Origin: Emmonsiellopsis sp. PD_33
Taxonomy: Eukaryota; Ascomycota; Eurotiomycetes; Onygenales; Ajellomycetaceae
Direction of reading: 5' to 3'
Length of the DNA stretch: 64,000 nt
Assembly: GCA_032988165.1 (NCBI GenBank)
Contig: JANTQF010000071.1
Coordinates: forward strand, 1-64,000
Shown one piece after another: positions 1 to 11,300 of the stretch. The stretch's first letter is position 1. Every line of letters starts with the position of its first letter. A program made the position numbers and the translations under genes. The notes below the pieces were generated by a model that saw only the letters and a list, made by a program, of their open reading frames with translations, did no database searches and was not told the origin of the DNA.

Positions 1-833
1 TGTGGTGGTTGTTGGGGGGGGTTGGGTGGGTGTGTGTGTGGGGGGTTGGGGTTGGGTTGGGTGTATGAAGGAAGGAAGGGCCTGCCTGCAGGGAGTTAAA
101 ACTGCTTTTTTCTTCTTAGTTTTTTTTTTTCTTTCTTGTTTCCTTTTCCTTTTCCTTTTCCTTTTTTTTTTCTCTTTTTATTTTAGTTTGATTGTATTCA
201 GCAAAGTAGTTAGTTAAACTATGTTAGTTAAACTAAGCAAGTCAGTTTTTATGTCTCCTTTTCTTTCCCTTCCCATAATTCTAACAATTCCACTTACTTG
301 CTAATTAATATACCTACTGAGTCCCGATCTCATTTGTCTTTTTAAAAGCACCAATTTTGATAAAAAATAAGGGGGTATAATTAATTAATAAACACAATCC
401 AAACACAATCCAACCCAACCCAACCCAAAAACAAGATAGACCAGACAAACCCCCTGAAACTGGAACCCAAACCCTAACCAACCGGAACCAACCCATCTAC
501 TTCTACCTCTTCTTTGTCCTCATCTTCTTCTAGTAATATCTATCTACATACAATGTTAAGGAATAGACAAATCTAACCGTAACAAACGAGTCCCAGGGGG
601 AAATAAAGGGGCAAAGAAAGAATATGGCAGTAGGAGTATCAAAACAGAACAGAAAACAACCCGGAATAAACCAGAGAGGCCTGTCTTCATAAAAGAAAGG
701 GCTTTGAAGGTATATATATATATGTATATATCCACCCTTGTATAAACTGTTAAGTGATCAATCGCAATCCAACCTAACTCCCATCCAAGTTTACCCGTCA
801 TCTACCCAACGACCAGCGCGCAAAACACTGATA
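1..833. other. Intergenic, low-complexity
   Basis: No gene is supported here. The first 60 bases are G/T-rich (TGGGGTTGGG-like), followed by a T/C-rich tract around 110-190, an AACCC/CCAAC-rich stretch around 400-490 and a TA dinucleotide run near 712-730. The GT-rich start is irregular and is not a telomeric array. The short open frames here follow base composition and resemble no protein I know. The segment probably holds the 3' flank of the minus-strand gene ending at 834. Confidence 0.6.
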
Positions 834-2506
834 TCACATCGTCCCATTCCTGAAAAACCTCTCGAGATCAGCCTCACTGATATCCTCCCCCTCACCCACA
901 CCAACCCACCTCTTCGGCCGCGCACTACCCCCGATCCAATTTTTAATGACGCATGGATTAGCCTCCGGGCCCTGGCAGACCTTTTTGCGGCCGAGGTTTT
1001 TGAACCGGGGACCCAGGGGACCGTTCACGTAGTGGTACTGGCCTGCAAATCTGTACTGTCTGCCGTCGCTTAGCGGGTAGAATTTGTCGCCCCAGTGGCC
1101 GGCAAAGTAGAACCATGAGGTCGGAGCGGTTGGGGTGACGTTTGCGGCGCGTAGGGTGTCGTTGTTGTAGTCGTATGTGAAGCCGTGGTAGTTCATGACG
1201 GGGTCCCAGAGGGGTCCACGGTCGGTTTGATCGTGTAGCAGGCCCCAAGGGAGGATGTAGTCATGGGTTCCCGGGGCGGCGTACATGGCGTGGGTTCCGG
1301 TGGCGGAATAGATGACCGGCTAGAGGAGAGGTTAGTTAAATTCTTTTGTATCGGATTCAGCAGACCCACCCGTTTCCCTATCTTCTCCACCGCAGCATAG
1401 CTGTATGCCTCTCCAGCCGAGTGTTCGCTGAAAAAGACGGCTTTCGGTTTCCCATTGTGGAATCGAACAAGCGAATGCTCCCAATCACCGATGTGATTTC
1501 CGAAACGGACGTTGAGAACGACATTGCCAAGGTTGAAGCTGTAAAAGTAGAACCAGAATGCATCGACGACGCCATTTCCTTTATCCACCACGATGAGAAC
1601 AGCCGGGGCATCACTGCGACCGCCCTTTCTGGGCTGTTTGTTATCATCCCGTTTGTCCGCCCAAGGAGCCGATTCATCCACAAAATCCTCCCCTTCTGGG
1701 GTCTCGGTTGGTATAGAAGTTAAATCTCCGTTAGGGTCCACTCTATCACCGCCTTCATGTCGGAAACTGCCTGCTCCTATATTATACCAATCCTCAATAT
1801 CATCATCAAGGGTTGTATCTGCCTGCGGTTGATGGATGCCAGCATCCCATTCCAGCGAAGTATCGTTCTCGTCACCGCCCGGTTGCGGGATATTCTTCTC
1901 GCCTTCCAGCCAGGGTGGACGATTCTCAACATTCTCATTACTGGTCAAGAACACATATCTCCCACGCTGCCACACATTCAGTTTATCGAGATCAGAAAGA
2001 GTCGGATGCTCCGCCTCCCCTTGAATTGGAGTGTAGTTTAAATGTGGCGTGGTATGATATAAATGCTCTGCAATGTTTCCAGGCCAAAACTGCTCGTCCG
2101 GGAATAAATGTACCAGAGGGGCGTATTCCAAGACGTAGTTTGGAATCTCGCGAAGACGCCTTTCATCATTTGTCAAGTCCTCGGGACTGATTTTGCCGCT
2201 AGTCCAGTAAGACCTCCATTCTTGGTTCTCGCCATCATCCAGTGGAATTTGACCATGTCCACCGAACCTACGATGGCCGTAGCGACCCTTTACCGAGTGG
2301 AAATGAGAGAGGCCGCAAAGACTTAGCCAGCGGCATGCCTTTCGATCCCACCATGAATGGGAACTTGCAAGCCAGCGGGGTTCTTCCCGGTCCTCGTCAG
2401 ACCAGATGAAGGCAGAGGGGTTGACGGTCTTGATAAGACTGTTCACCGATACATAGGCGATTAAGGATGAGAGGACGGCGACGGCGGCCTTTGATTTGGC
2501 CTTCAT
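834..2506 (-). CDS. VPS62: Vps62-family (DUF946) membrane-anchored protein
   Basis: This is a Vps62-family protein, a fungal family linked to vacuolar protein sorting whose biochemical role is unknown. There are two exons: 2506-1370 and 1319-834. The 50-bp intron has a GTGGGT donor, a TTTAACTAAC branch region and a CTCTAG acceptor, and joins in phase 0. From the ATG at 2506 the protein is 540 aa. It opens with a basic-hydrophobic segment suited to a signal anchor, then carries the family landmarks: YVLEYAPLVHLFPDEQFWP in the first half, then FGNHIGDWEH, and across the splice PVIYSATGTHAMYAAPGTH, HDYILPWG and WFYFAGHWGD near the C-terminus. The frame stays open upstream to 2830 but has no ATG there. 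An AAATAG acceptor-like site at 2830, preceded by GCTAAT, suggests a possible extra 5' exon, so the N-terminus is uncertain. The family assignment is firm. Confidence 0.85.
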
Positions 2507-2830
2507 TTGCTGAAAGGGAGAAAGCTCTGACGGCGTCCACGGGTCACTAGAAAGCCGCGAGATCAACGCAAGCTCAGGGGGTTCGTTTCCAGACGCAACA
2601 TGCACGGGACGCCCCTGTTTCTCGTCTGTGGCAGATTCCGGGGTAGCTGGCGTGGAGTGAATCCCAGGCACAATGATCAAAGGCGTTTGGTGATCTGAGG
2701 ATGTATCTACCAGCTCATCTGCCGCGACGACGGACGGGAGAAGCGAAGGCCGGTGGAGGACAGGAACGGGCGGTGTCGGGGGAAGGAGCAGCAGCTGGGC
2801 TCCATGATCCCAGGGAGGTTGGAGGGCCAC

Positions 2831-4331
2831 TATTTAACCAGCAACCGTGGGATCAGATTAGCAACTTGACATGTAACTGGCTCTAGAGAGAAAACAGCAA
2901 ACAGAAAACAGAAAACCCCGAACTTTAGGTGCGATGACAGAGGGAATGCGGGCGATATAAGCTCCACCAGCCGATACCCGGACCATGGTCAAAAGGCCGA
3001 GCATGGTTGATATCAACCCGCCAGTCAGAAGCCATGATCGGGAGCAGGCGGAAAGCCTAGAGTCCATGGCTCGATCTCCAGAACAAGAGCATAGCGTTCA
3101 AGGTTCCAAGATTCCCTCCCAGGAGCTCTCTGCGGGTTCCGGAAGAGCCGCGCTACGGCTTAGAAATCGAGTCTGACGCCACCGCAATACGCATGGTACT
3201 ATGCAAGATGCTTGCTAACCACTGTCGACAACGCATAGGACGGCCCGAGGTATATAAGGAATACCTGACCGGTGGGTTTGAAGGGAAAAAGAGCACCTAC
3301 TCTTCGCTATCGACTTGCAACCAAGTTGGTTGGGCGGTGGATTGGAGGGACTCGGTACTAGTAACGCAGCCGGGGGATTATTCCCCAGGCGGAGCTGCTC
3401 GATATACGCAGGTTCGATTCCTAGCAGGACAGGCGATCTTCCTCGCTTGCTTTTGGCACCGCAGCTGTATTCGTCCCCGGTGGATCTATTGCAGCTGTTG
3501 AGGCTATCAGAGCGCGATCGAGGACGGCGGGGTCGACTCCATGCCCAGCAGAGCCAAAGCTAAAAGAGGGCGAGAACAAAGAAGGGGAGTAAACAAGGCG
3601 GATGACCAGCGCCAGCGACGGGATGGTGTAGAGAGCGGACGGGCGAAGAGAAGACGGAGCAGGGAATGGAATGGAATGTCATCAGACGGGCTGAGATCAG
3701 GATTCCGGCGACGATGAGGTTGGTGGACGGCGAGGTTTCAGGGCAGCCAACCAGCCACACACGCGCATCAGACGCTGTTGTCGCAGCAGGGGGAATGCTG
3801 CCAGGTTAGCTGCTACAAGCTACAAGCTACATGCTACATGCTAGATTTAGACGCAATAGAGGAGTATTTTGATCTTTGTTCCCGCAGACACTCAGGCTGT
3901 TCTTCTCTCAAGTTGAGGTTGCTCAGCCAGTCCGGTGATGACATCATCAGGCTGCTTATGTCAGCGTATCCATCTCGAGTCTCCAACTTCAACCACCAAC
4001 ACCACCAGAGTCCAGAGACAGCACACTCTCGGTCACTTGTCGTGGCTGGTACTTGCACCTGGTTGAACTGAATTGCCTGCTGCTATGGCCGTCTCGGTCC
4101 CGGCTTGACCTGTCAATCGCGACAATGAACCGCTGACAGCCCATTCCTCCCGCGCCTCTGCGGAGCCTGCCCTTCGGCCGCCCCGAGGAGCTCTCTACAT
4201 ACGTTCTGTGATAGATTAACTACGCCCAGTTAACTGACTGATATCTTCTCTGCTGGATGTCTGTGTCTGGACTGGCTTGCCACTGACATTCAAACCTCGC
4301 ATCTCACCCTGTCCTACCCCAGCAAGCCACC
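2831..4331. promoter_or_regulatory. Divergent intergenic region, VPS62 / TFIIIC subunit
   Basis: This 1.5-kb region separates a minus-strand gene from a plus-strand gene and must contain both promoters. A pyrimidine tract ending in CTCTCTAG on the minus strand near 2885-2910 could be a splice acceptor of an unplaced 5' exon of the Vps62 gene. A short hairpin-capable stretch (CCGGGGGATTATTCCCC) lies near 3370-3386. No further gene is supported. Confidence 0.45.
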
Positions 4332-5489
4332 ATGCAACCCAATCCTGCTTCCCCCGCCCATGGCCCTGCTGCCGGCGTCGCATCAGGCGATTCGGACTAT
4401 GAGTATGAATATGATGACTCCGCGACCGAGGTGAGCCATCCCTTTCTGGCGTACAGGATTATTGGTTTAGGAGCCACCTCAGTCCCACGAAGATCAAAAT
4501 TAACGATTGTTTGGCATTACAAGACTTTCTACCTCAACCTCGACTTGACCACCTGCAACGGGCCCATTCGCGCTCCACGGAAGCGAACTGCATCCTCTTC
4601 CAACACTCCCTTTGCTGCGTCCACACCAGACCCCCACCAGCCAATTCCGTTCGAGCCCCCACATTCCCCAGAAAACCCAGCCGAAGAGCAATTGGCCAGT
4701 GTCGAATCCGACCTCGACCATGACCAGATCCAGATCATGGATCTGCATTCCGAAAACCCTATAATCTCATACCGGAACCAACTATTTTCCTGTTCCTGGG
4801 CCGATCTAGTCGGGACGGAGCTGACATTTACCGCACCAGAAGAACGCTCAACATTGCCGCGACTGCGGCACGATCAGGCCTTCGATCTCATCTCCGCCAA
4901 TCGCGCCAAGATCCTGGGCCAAAAAGCAAACCTAATCTTCAGTTCCGACACCAGGCCGCCCAGCAGCATCATTACCCGTAGCGACGACCCCGCGGGCCTT
5001 CCCGCAGCAGCCCTATCAGACCCCGCCCATCACAGCAGACCCGCCCCTCTAACGAATCAAGGCCGCTTCCTCGAACGCCTGATGAACGCCAAGCACGCCA
5101 AGGGCGAGACGGACGTAGTTCGCACCGCGTTTTCTCAGAAGCGGAACCAGAACTTCGAATCCAGACTGCAAGGGTGGGCGCGGACGGGGGAGCGAATGGC
5201 AGAGCTGGAGCAGCTGAATCGCCGCGTGCTGCAGGGGGATACGGATGCGCTGGCCGCCCTCGAAGATATCTATGCAAGGGCGGAAGGGCCAGCAGCATCA
5301 GTAGTACCAGCGGCAGCGTCGTCATCGTCTTCGCGGGGCCAGCATGCGGAAAGCCAAATGCCAATGCCCATGCCAATGGACCAGGAAAACGTTGGAGGTA
5401 CCGTGTCGCGGGATTCGGACATGGCGGGGACGCCACAGGTGGGAGTTGCGGCATCGGAACCGCCCGCGACGTCAAAAGCCGATGAATGA
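4332..5489 (+). CDS. TFIIIC triple-barrel subunit (tau55/Sfc7/GTF3C6-like)
   Basis: This is a subunit of the RNA polymerase III initiation factor TFIIIC, carrying the small triple-barrel domain (TFIIIC_sub6) used for assembly with another tau subunit. There are two exons: 4332-4430 and 4524-5489. The 93-bp intron (GTGAGC ... TTAAC ... TTACAAG) contains no stop and is a multiple of three, so an unspliced reading also stays open. Splicing gives 354 aa and makes the acidic DYEYEYDDSATE lead directly into TFYLNLDLTTCNGP, as the family requires. The domain covers about residues 20-155, including the second conserved block IQIMDLHSENPIISYRNQLF and FSCSWADLVGTELTF. The rest is low-complexity with a charged coiled-coil-like part near residues 255-300 and an Ala/Ser-rich tail with MPMPMPM. 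The yeast histidine-phosphatase part is absent. Confidence 0.85.
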   Translation: MQPNPASPAHGPAAGVASGDSDYEYEYDDSATEVSHPFLAYRIIGLGATSVPRRSKLTIVWHYKTFYLNLDLTTCNGPIRAPRKRTASSSNTPFAASTPDPHQPIPFEPPHSPENPAEEQLASVESDLDHDQIQIMDLHSENPIISYRNQLFSCSWADLVGTELTFTAPEERSTLPRLRHDQAFDLISANRAKILGQKANLIFSSDTRPPSSIITRSDDPAGLPAAALSDPAHHSRPAPLTNQGRFLERLMNAKHAKGETDVVRTAFSQKRNQNFESRLQGWARTGERMAELEQLNRRVLQGDTDALAALEDIYARAEGPAASVVPAAASSSSSRGQHAESQMPMPMPMDQENVGGTVSRDSDMAGTPQVGVAASEPPATSKADE

Positions 5490-6508
5490 TAGTACCCCGC
5501 GTTTGAACAACCAACACGAATCCGGATCGAGGGCGTTACGTTTTTTGTGTTGTCTGAGGCAGAACGCACTCACCCGGGATAAATCCGACAATTTGCCGAC
5601 GTCTCGAATGGATGCGGTTTTGTTGGATGTTGCTTGGTGGTGGTGGGGGTGGGACAAAGCAGAGCCTCGGTTCCATGCCATGCTTGGGAAGGAACGGTGA
5701 TAGGCCTTTCTTTGCCTTTTCGCGCAGGGATTGGGATTGCCTTGCCCGCCAACAAGTTACAACATGAAGAAAGAAACTATAACTATATATGGAACGTTCT
5801 GCAGTGCTACGATCCCGAAAGAAAAGAAACGAAGGAAATGGGCATGCATGCATGCATGCATGCATGTAATGTGTTTTAATTATACTTATTATTATTATTA
5901 TTATTATTTATTAACAATTGCATTTGCCAAATGGTTCTAGAAGCCAGTCTAGTGTAGTTAAAAAAAATATCACCCTCCCTCCCTTTCTTTCTAAAGGGGT
6001 TCCGTTCTCTCGAGATGAGAAAGAATTGGAAGGGAGTTGATGGTAATTATTATGTCATACAATGTTGGGGGAAAGGAAATGTAGGCAGATCGAAAAGATG
6101 ACAAGGGAGGGGGGGGGGAATAATTCACCAGGAGCAAGGAAGAAATACCCAAATTCCAAAACAAAAGAGACAAGAGCAAAAAAAAAAAAAAAAAAAACAC
6201 CGAGCGGTTCCCATCCAGTCTATACAAGCAAAAGATTCTATATATACCAACAAAGCAAAAAACAAAAAACAAGGGGAAAGGAACCAACACCACCAACTTG
6301 AACTAAAAATATTAAAAAGAGGGGGAATAAAAATGAAACTAATAGAAAAACAAAGGAAACTAAATAGTGAAAAAATGAATGAATGAATGAATGAAGGATG
6401 GGAATCAGATCAGATCACCAATACCCACATACCAGGGCTAATTCAACAAACCAAAACAAACCAAAGTGAAAAGAAAAGAAAAAACATATCACCACCCCCT
6501 ATCTTCCC
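5490..6508. other. Intergenic, microsatellite-rich
   Basis: No gene is supported. The stretch holds a (GCAT)n run, an ATT run, a 20-base poly-A at 6178-6197, a GAAT tetranucleotide run near 6375-6396 and a (CCG)n tract near 6521-6538. It lies between the 3' ends of a plus-strand and a minus-strand gene, so both transcription terminators are expected here. Confidence 0.5.
5842..5866. repeat. (GCAT)n microsatellite
   Basis: Six perfect copies of the self-complementary tetranucleotide GCAT, followed about 20 bp later by an ATT trinucleotide array at 5886-5908. It lies downstream of the TFIIIC subunit gene. Such runs vary in length between strains; no function is implied. Confidence 0.9.
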
Positions 6509-6790
6509 CTATCTCCCCCCAGCCGCCGCCGCCGCCGCATGCGAAAACCCCACGGGCGACGGGGGCGGTGGCGGGGGGTGATCGTGGTCGAAGCGATCGC
6601 GGTAGGAGGCGGAGGCGTATTTGGGGGCGGTGGAGGAGGCGGCCTGCATGGCGCGGGAGATGTCTTGGGTGAAGGTTGCGGTTGCGGTGGAGAGGGAGAG
6701 GGGTTGTTTGGGGGTTGGGGAGAGGATGTGGGTGTGGGTGTGTTGTTGTTGTTGGCGGTGGGCGTAGGATTGGGGGATTGTGGAGGTCAT
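6509..6790 (-). CDS. Small hypothetical protein, Pro/Ala-rich C-terminus
   Basis: A single-exon frame of 93 aa begins at an ATG at 6790 and ends at a TAG at 6509. It starts MTSTIPQSYAHRQQQQ, has a His/Thr-rich stretch, then a more protein-like core (FTQDISRAMQAASSTAPKYA, then SASYRDRFDHDH), a run of prolines and an Ala-rich end with AGGR. I do not recognise the family. The core's amphipathic helix pattern argues for a real gene, but the CACACA and CCG microsatellite content could produce a spurious frame. The upstream region (6791-7500, minus direction) is free of competing genes. No signal peptide or membrane segment is seen. Confidence 0.4.
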   Translation of the reverse strand: MTSTIPQSYAHRQQQQHTHTHILSPTPKQPLSLSTATATFTQDISRAMQAASSTAPKYASASYRDRFDHDHPPPPPPSPVGFSHAAAAAAGGR

Positions 6791-9203
6791 GGTTGTTTTG
6801 TTGGTGGTTGGTGGTGAGGATGATTGGGATGTTTTCGTAGTGGTGTGTATGTATGTATGTGTGTGTGTGTGCTGGGAGAGAGGAAGGCAGATGGAGATAT
6901 TCGCAGTGGCAGATTCAGTCCGGTTGAAAGCTTCGTTATATATGTTGGCGTATGAAGGCCTGTTTGTTGTTCGATCAATAATTAGCACATGAATGACAAG
7001 AGTACACACATTTCTCCTATATTATATCTCAGATGGGGTTGCAATATCAAACGCATATGTAGCCCAGGTCCAGCCTAGGCCCATTCATCTGATGGAAGTA
7101 TCCTGTGCCGAGGTCTGACTGCTCTGCTTGCCAGGAACAGGAGCGTTGTTTGTAGGGGGCGGATATTAGGGTTTACTTACGGGAGTGATTGGAATGCGGA
7201 TTCGAATGCGAATGCGAGGGCTATCTTGTGATTTTCGGATTATGGATTATGGATGAGGACGTTGGTAGATTGGTAGATAGGTAGTAGTAATAGATAGGGA
7301 GGCAGGTTTGTCCTGAGCGAGCGGATGGAGGTAGGCAGTTTATTATATGTATGTAGTTTGTAGTTTGTAGTAAACGAAGGTCAGGCCAGGTCGGGTTTGG
7401 GTTCTTTGTGAGAGCAAAGATGATAAGGAAAGAAGAGAAGGGAGAGAGAGAGAGGGATAGAATTAAATAAAAAATCAAATCAAATCAAATGCAATGCAAC
7501 GCCGGGCAGACTGGGGCCGGGGAACATCTTTCCATCCGCTAACTAACCACGGCGAGTATTTAACCACCCCATGCATCCACCCTCCAGCATCTGCCCGCCA
7601 ACAAACAGCCGGCATAACCCAAGTTACCAACGCTGCAACTCCCAGCTAGCCCAGTATCAAACCTCCACTCACCGCGGACATGGGTTGTGGAGAGACAGCC
7701 CGACTATCGATGAGACGGTGTATGGGGAAGATGGCCTGTTGAGGCTGGTACTTGGGAACTGTTATTTCTTTGTGAGGTGGCATCGTTATTTTTATCCCTT
7801 CTGTCTATTGTTTGATTTATTTGTTTGTCTCAGGATCCCTAGTTAAATAGTTATTATTAGTTAGTAGAGGAAGCAAATGGCTGGACTGCAGACTGTGGGG
7901 AGACAGTTTCCCAAATTCCGGGGTAATAATAAATAATGGAGCCGGACCACGCGTACCTGACCTTGACCTCCCTGGTTATTATTTGATTTGACCCAGCTCT
8001 CTGGTGCCAGATCATCTCATCCTGCACGTCCATACTGGCCACACACGCATAGCCAGGCCAGGACAAAGGGAACCAGGACTGACAAACTAACTAACTACGT
8101 GTTTGAACCCCAGGAAATCCCAACTGCCTGTGCCACCACCTCGAATATTCGTGCCATGTTGCCCCAGTTTCCTGTGTCCCGGCCCAACCCATATCTGTCC
8201 CCTTCAAAGAAGACTCGGGTTTTGACAGCTTTGAACAGGGTTAGTCGTGGCCGGGGAACGGCGGGAGTGACAGCCTACAGCTAATAAGCAACCATGGCGA
8301 TGGGCCCAGTCGATCAGTTCATAGTCGTTTGGATCCAATCGAATCGAATCGAGATACGGAGTACTGCGGAGGGAAGACGAAAAATCTGATCTGTTCAGTA
8401 TCATACTCATCTTCATCTTCCATGGCACAGCAGCGGCTTCCCAACGGACAGGTGTAAGTTAGTGGGGACGGGAGAGCACAGAGCAGACAAAAAAAAGAAA
8501 CAAAAAGGACAAAGAAACCCAACCCAAGGAGGAGGGATGGGGTTTATTTTAGGGAGTTTAACGTGCCGTCCCGAGACAGATCCAAAGTCCAAACTGAAGT
8601 CTGACACCCGCCATGTTTCCCTCTCCCCTTTTTTCTGATTGATCGGCCGTTGAAACCTCGGTGCCTAACAACATTTCTGTTACTCATCTCGACTCTCGAA
8701 TCTCGTACAATCATTGAAGCTGATATGGGATGGACCAGATCCGCTGCTGCTCTTGTTTATTTCTTTCTGGAGCTGCCTATTAGCCAAGGCTTTGCTTGCC
8801 TGAATAATAATAAAATAGTTAATCAAGCGCGATCAGCAGCGTTGTATTTTACCAAAGCCGCGGGAATAAGCAAAGAAAAACCCCGAAAACCAATCTATCA
8901 TCCGAGTCATCTCTGGTTTTGTGGGAATAATAATAAACAAATGTCCCTCCTGCAACCAAACCATCTCTCTACATATCAATGTAACTACCGGCAGCCAGCA
9001 TACATATGTAGCATACTTAACACAACCTCAACCCCCTCGAAACGAAACCGAGGAGAGAGACCCCAGCAAGACCGTGACACTACAATCCAGCCCATTACCC
9101 GCTAAAAACCTTCTAGAAGGAACCGAAATTGCTTCCATCAATCAGCTAGTCTGGGGGGGGCTCCACCCTAAGTCAGGAGTTCGGGGAGGAGAGAAATTTG
9201 CCG
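6791..9203. other. Intergenic, no supported gene
   Basis: This 2.4-kb stretch has many TA/GT-rich tracts, including a (GTAT)n/(GT)n run near 6845-6870 and GAGAGA at 7441-7455. The frames on either strand are short and of low-complexity composition. A 151-codon frame near 8650-9105 matches no protein I know and shows neither domain signs nor splice context. The segment ends where the CpG-free block begins. Confidence 0.5.
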
Positions 9204-9329
9204 GATTGCTGGCATAAGAACTTGAAGTTATCTGTTGTCCTGGGGTCTGGGGAGCAACAGCTGAATAACAGGCTACAGCTGTGCAGGCTCCTTTTTTTAA
9301 TAAATCCTTCTTTACATGTGAGGAACTGC

Positions 9330-11300
9330 AGCCAGCTACCTAGTAGTTACTTGACTAATAACTACCTCATAGAGTATCAAAACTTCAACTTTCAAGATTT
9401 TTTCCAGTGAATTTTGGGTTTAGCTATTCATTACATACAGAGTAGCTTTCCTCATCTAATTAGCAATCCATTGAAGCTTCAGAGTCTGATGAAACAGGCA
9501 CTTCAAACAGAATAGATTTTAAAAGTATTCTTAGTGCTTATTTATTTATCCTTCTGAATAGCTGGTAATGGCATAAAATACCTTTTTGCACATAAGCCTC
9601 TCAGTGTTTAAAGAGGTTGCAGAGCTAAGCTCAAAATGGAAGCCCTGTAGTGTGATTTACAGACATACTATAAACTTTATTATTAATATATGAATTGTAA
9701 AAACAATATATTCAATTCTTCAGCACAAAAGCACAAGCTAACTAAGTGAAAAAAGGGGAAAAATGAAGTAAAACACCCCCCCTGGCAGCTATCTAAATCC
9801 CAAGAACATTCTGAGTAATCTTAAAAAGGCTCAAAATAGTTGCTAATTTAGCTTTCAAAATTGTATTCTCTTTATATAGGGCCTTCAGCTTAATATTTTG
9901 AGCATCAACCTCCTAAATATTTAATGGCTCATTTGATTTACAGGCTATTTTTAATGGACTTTTCATAGAGGTTGCAGACTATTTCTTATTCTTTACCTTA
10001 ACCTTGATGACTATATTAATAGGTTTATTAACATTTACTATATGAATATTATTAGTAGGTAATTACATATAACTATGTTAGAGAGATAAACTTATAGAGA
10101 TAGTAAGAATAATGACTGCTGATCTCATTATAATAACACTCAGTATAAACTCTATAATAATGATTGAGAAAATTAATATAGGCTGTAAATGAGCCTTCAT
10201 CCTATAAATAGTGAGTATAGAGGAGAAGAAAGACAGCACTGTGAGTCTGTAATAATAGAACTTTATTATTTATATTATTCTTAGTGTTGATATTACAGCC
10301 TACCTGTAATTCTAGCTCATAAACCTATAGCATTTTTATAAGTACAAGAAGTTCTTTTGACAGCTTTTGGGGAAGTATTTCAGTCAGAGCAGTGAGGGCT
10401 TCAGAGGCAGGAGATGATGAAGGACTAATAGAGGAAGAAATAGAGGTAGATACAGAATTAATAGAGAATAGCTCAGATGAAATAGGATTAGCAGGAGATA
10501 AAGTAGGAGTAAATATAGACTCATTTAGACCAGATAGAAGATTAGGAACTGTTATAGCTATTAGAGCTACATTTTAATGATCTCTTAGAACTTTACTTAC
10601 AGTAAACTTGTTTTTTTAGAGCTGAAGATCTTATCATTCTTATAGCTTTAATAATTTAATAGACTTTAGCAAGGTTGATAGGCATAAAGGATATAAGGAA
10701 AGAATAAATGTAGGCAGGCAGATAGATAGAACAAATAGAAGATAGAAGATGTAGATCTTAAAGAATTAATAAAAAGATGAAAAGATTAAGAAGGAATACT
10801 CTGAAATTTACTTAATATTTACTCTGATAGCTATATTCACTTAAATTATATGATCAACTGAGGCTGTAGAGACAAACACTTTTAACCCTATATTTAATTG
10901 TAGTATTAACCATAGTATTATATTAATCTGAACTGTAGAGATCACTGTGGGGATCAAGCTAGAATTACTGAGCCTCTATAATATCTTTAGAGAGCTCAGA
11001 GTGAAGCTCAAGCTGCTCAGCAGTCAGTATATTAAGAGGCTAGATCTTAGTGGTTGGTATGAGGATATCTATAGTTGAAATTGAAGGAGATAATAGTAAT
11101 ATAGGTAGCAAACTTGCTGCAATTAAAGATGAGTGAATCAGTAGGTTAAATGTAAAGCAAGAGGAGAAAGAAAGGAAAGGGGGTTGAATCTATAGATTAT
11201 TTAAAGAATTAATAAAAGACTATAATAAAGAAGTAATAAAAAGAAAGTAAAAGCTTTTACCTGTTAAATCTAGCATTATTTATAGTCTGTATCCCTCATC
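9330..11300 (-). pseudogene. Unidentified decayed transposon-like segment
   Basis: No intact frame survives. Read on the minus strand, 10392-10577 gives an uninterrupted Ser/Pro-rich stretch, and about 9840-9920 gives a heptad-like Ala/Lys/Leu segment (AQNIKLKALYKENTILKAK) suggesting a coiled coil, joined by broken frames. This composition suggests a decayed protein gene, perhaps another transposon or a passenger of the neighbouring Helitron, but I could not assign a family. The remainder of the stretch (10600-11300) shows nothing I can name. Confidence 0.3.

Noticed and set aside
1..217. A 71-codon frame across the G/T-rich start, possibly telomeric.
   Set aside because: The translation is Gly/Val/Phe low complexity from GT and T runs, and the GT-rich repeat is irregular and not a telomere unit.
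3355..3445. GGTTCGATTCC near 3412-3422 looks like a tRNA B box/T loop.
   Set aside because: The T stem pairs at only three of five positions, the expected 5' acceptor strand (TGTCCTG) is absent upstream, and no good A box or anticodon arm is found.
8650..9105. A 151-codon plus-strand frame near the left edge of the block.
   Set aside because: No recognisable motif, no splice or start context, and composition like the surrounding spacer.
10392..10577. A 61-codon acidic plus-strand frame.
   Set aside because: The minus strand of the same stretch gives a Ser/Pro-rich reading that joins neighbouring minus-strand coding-like sequence, so the plus frame is probably its shadow.
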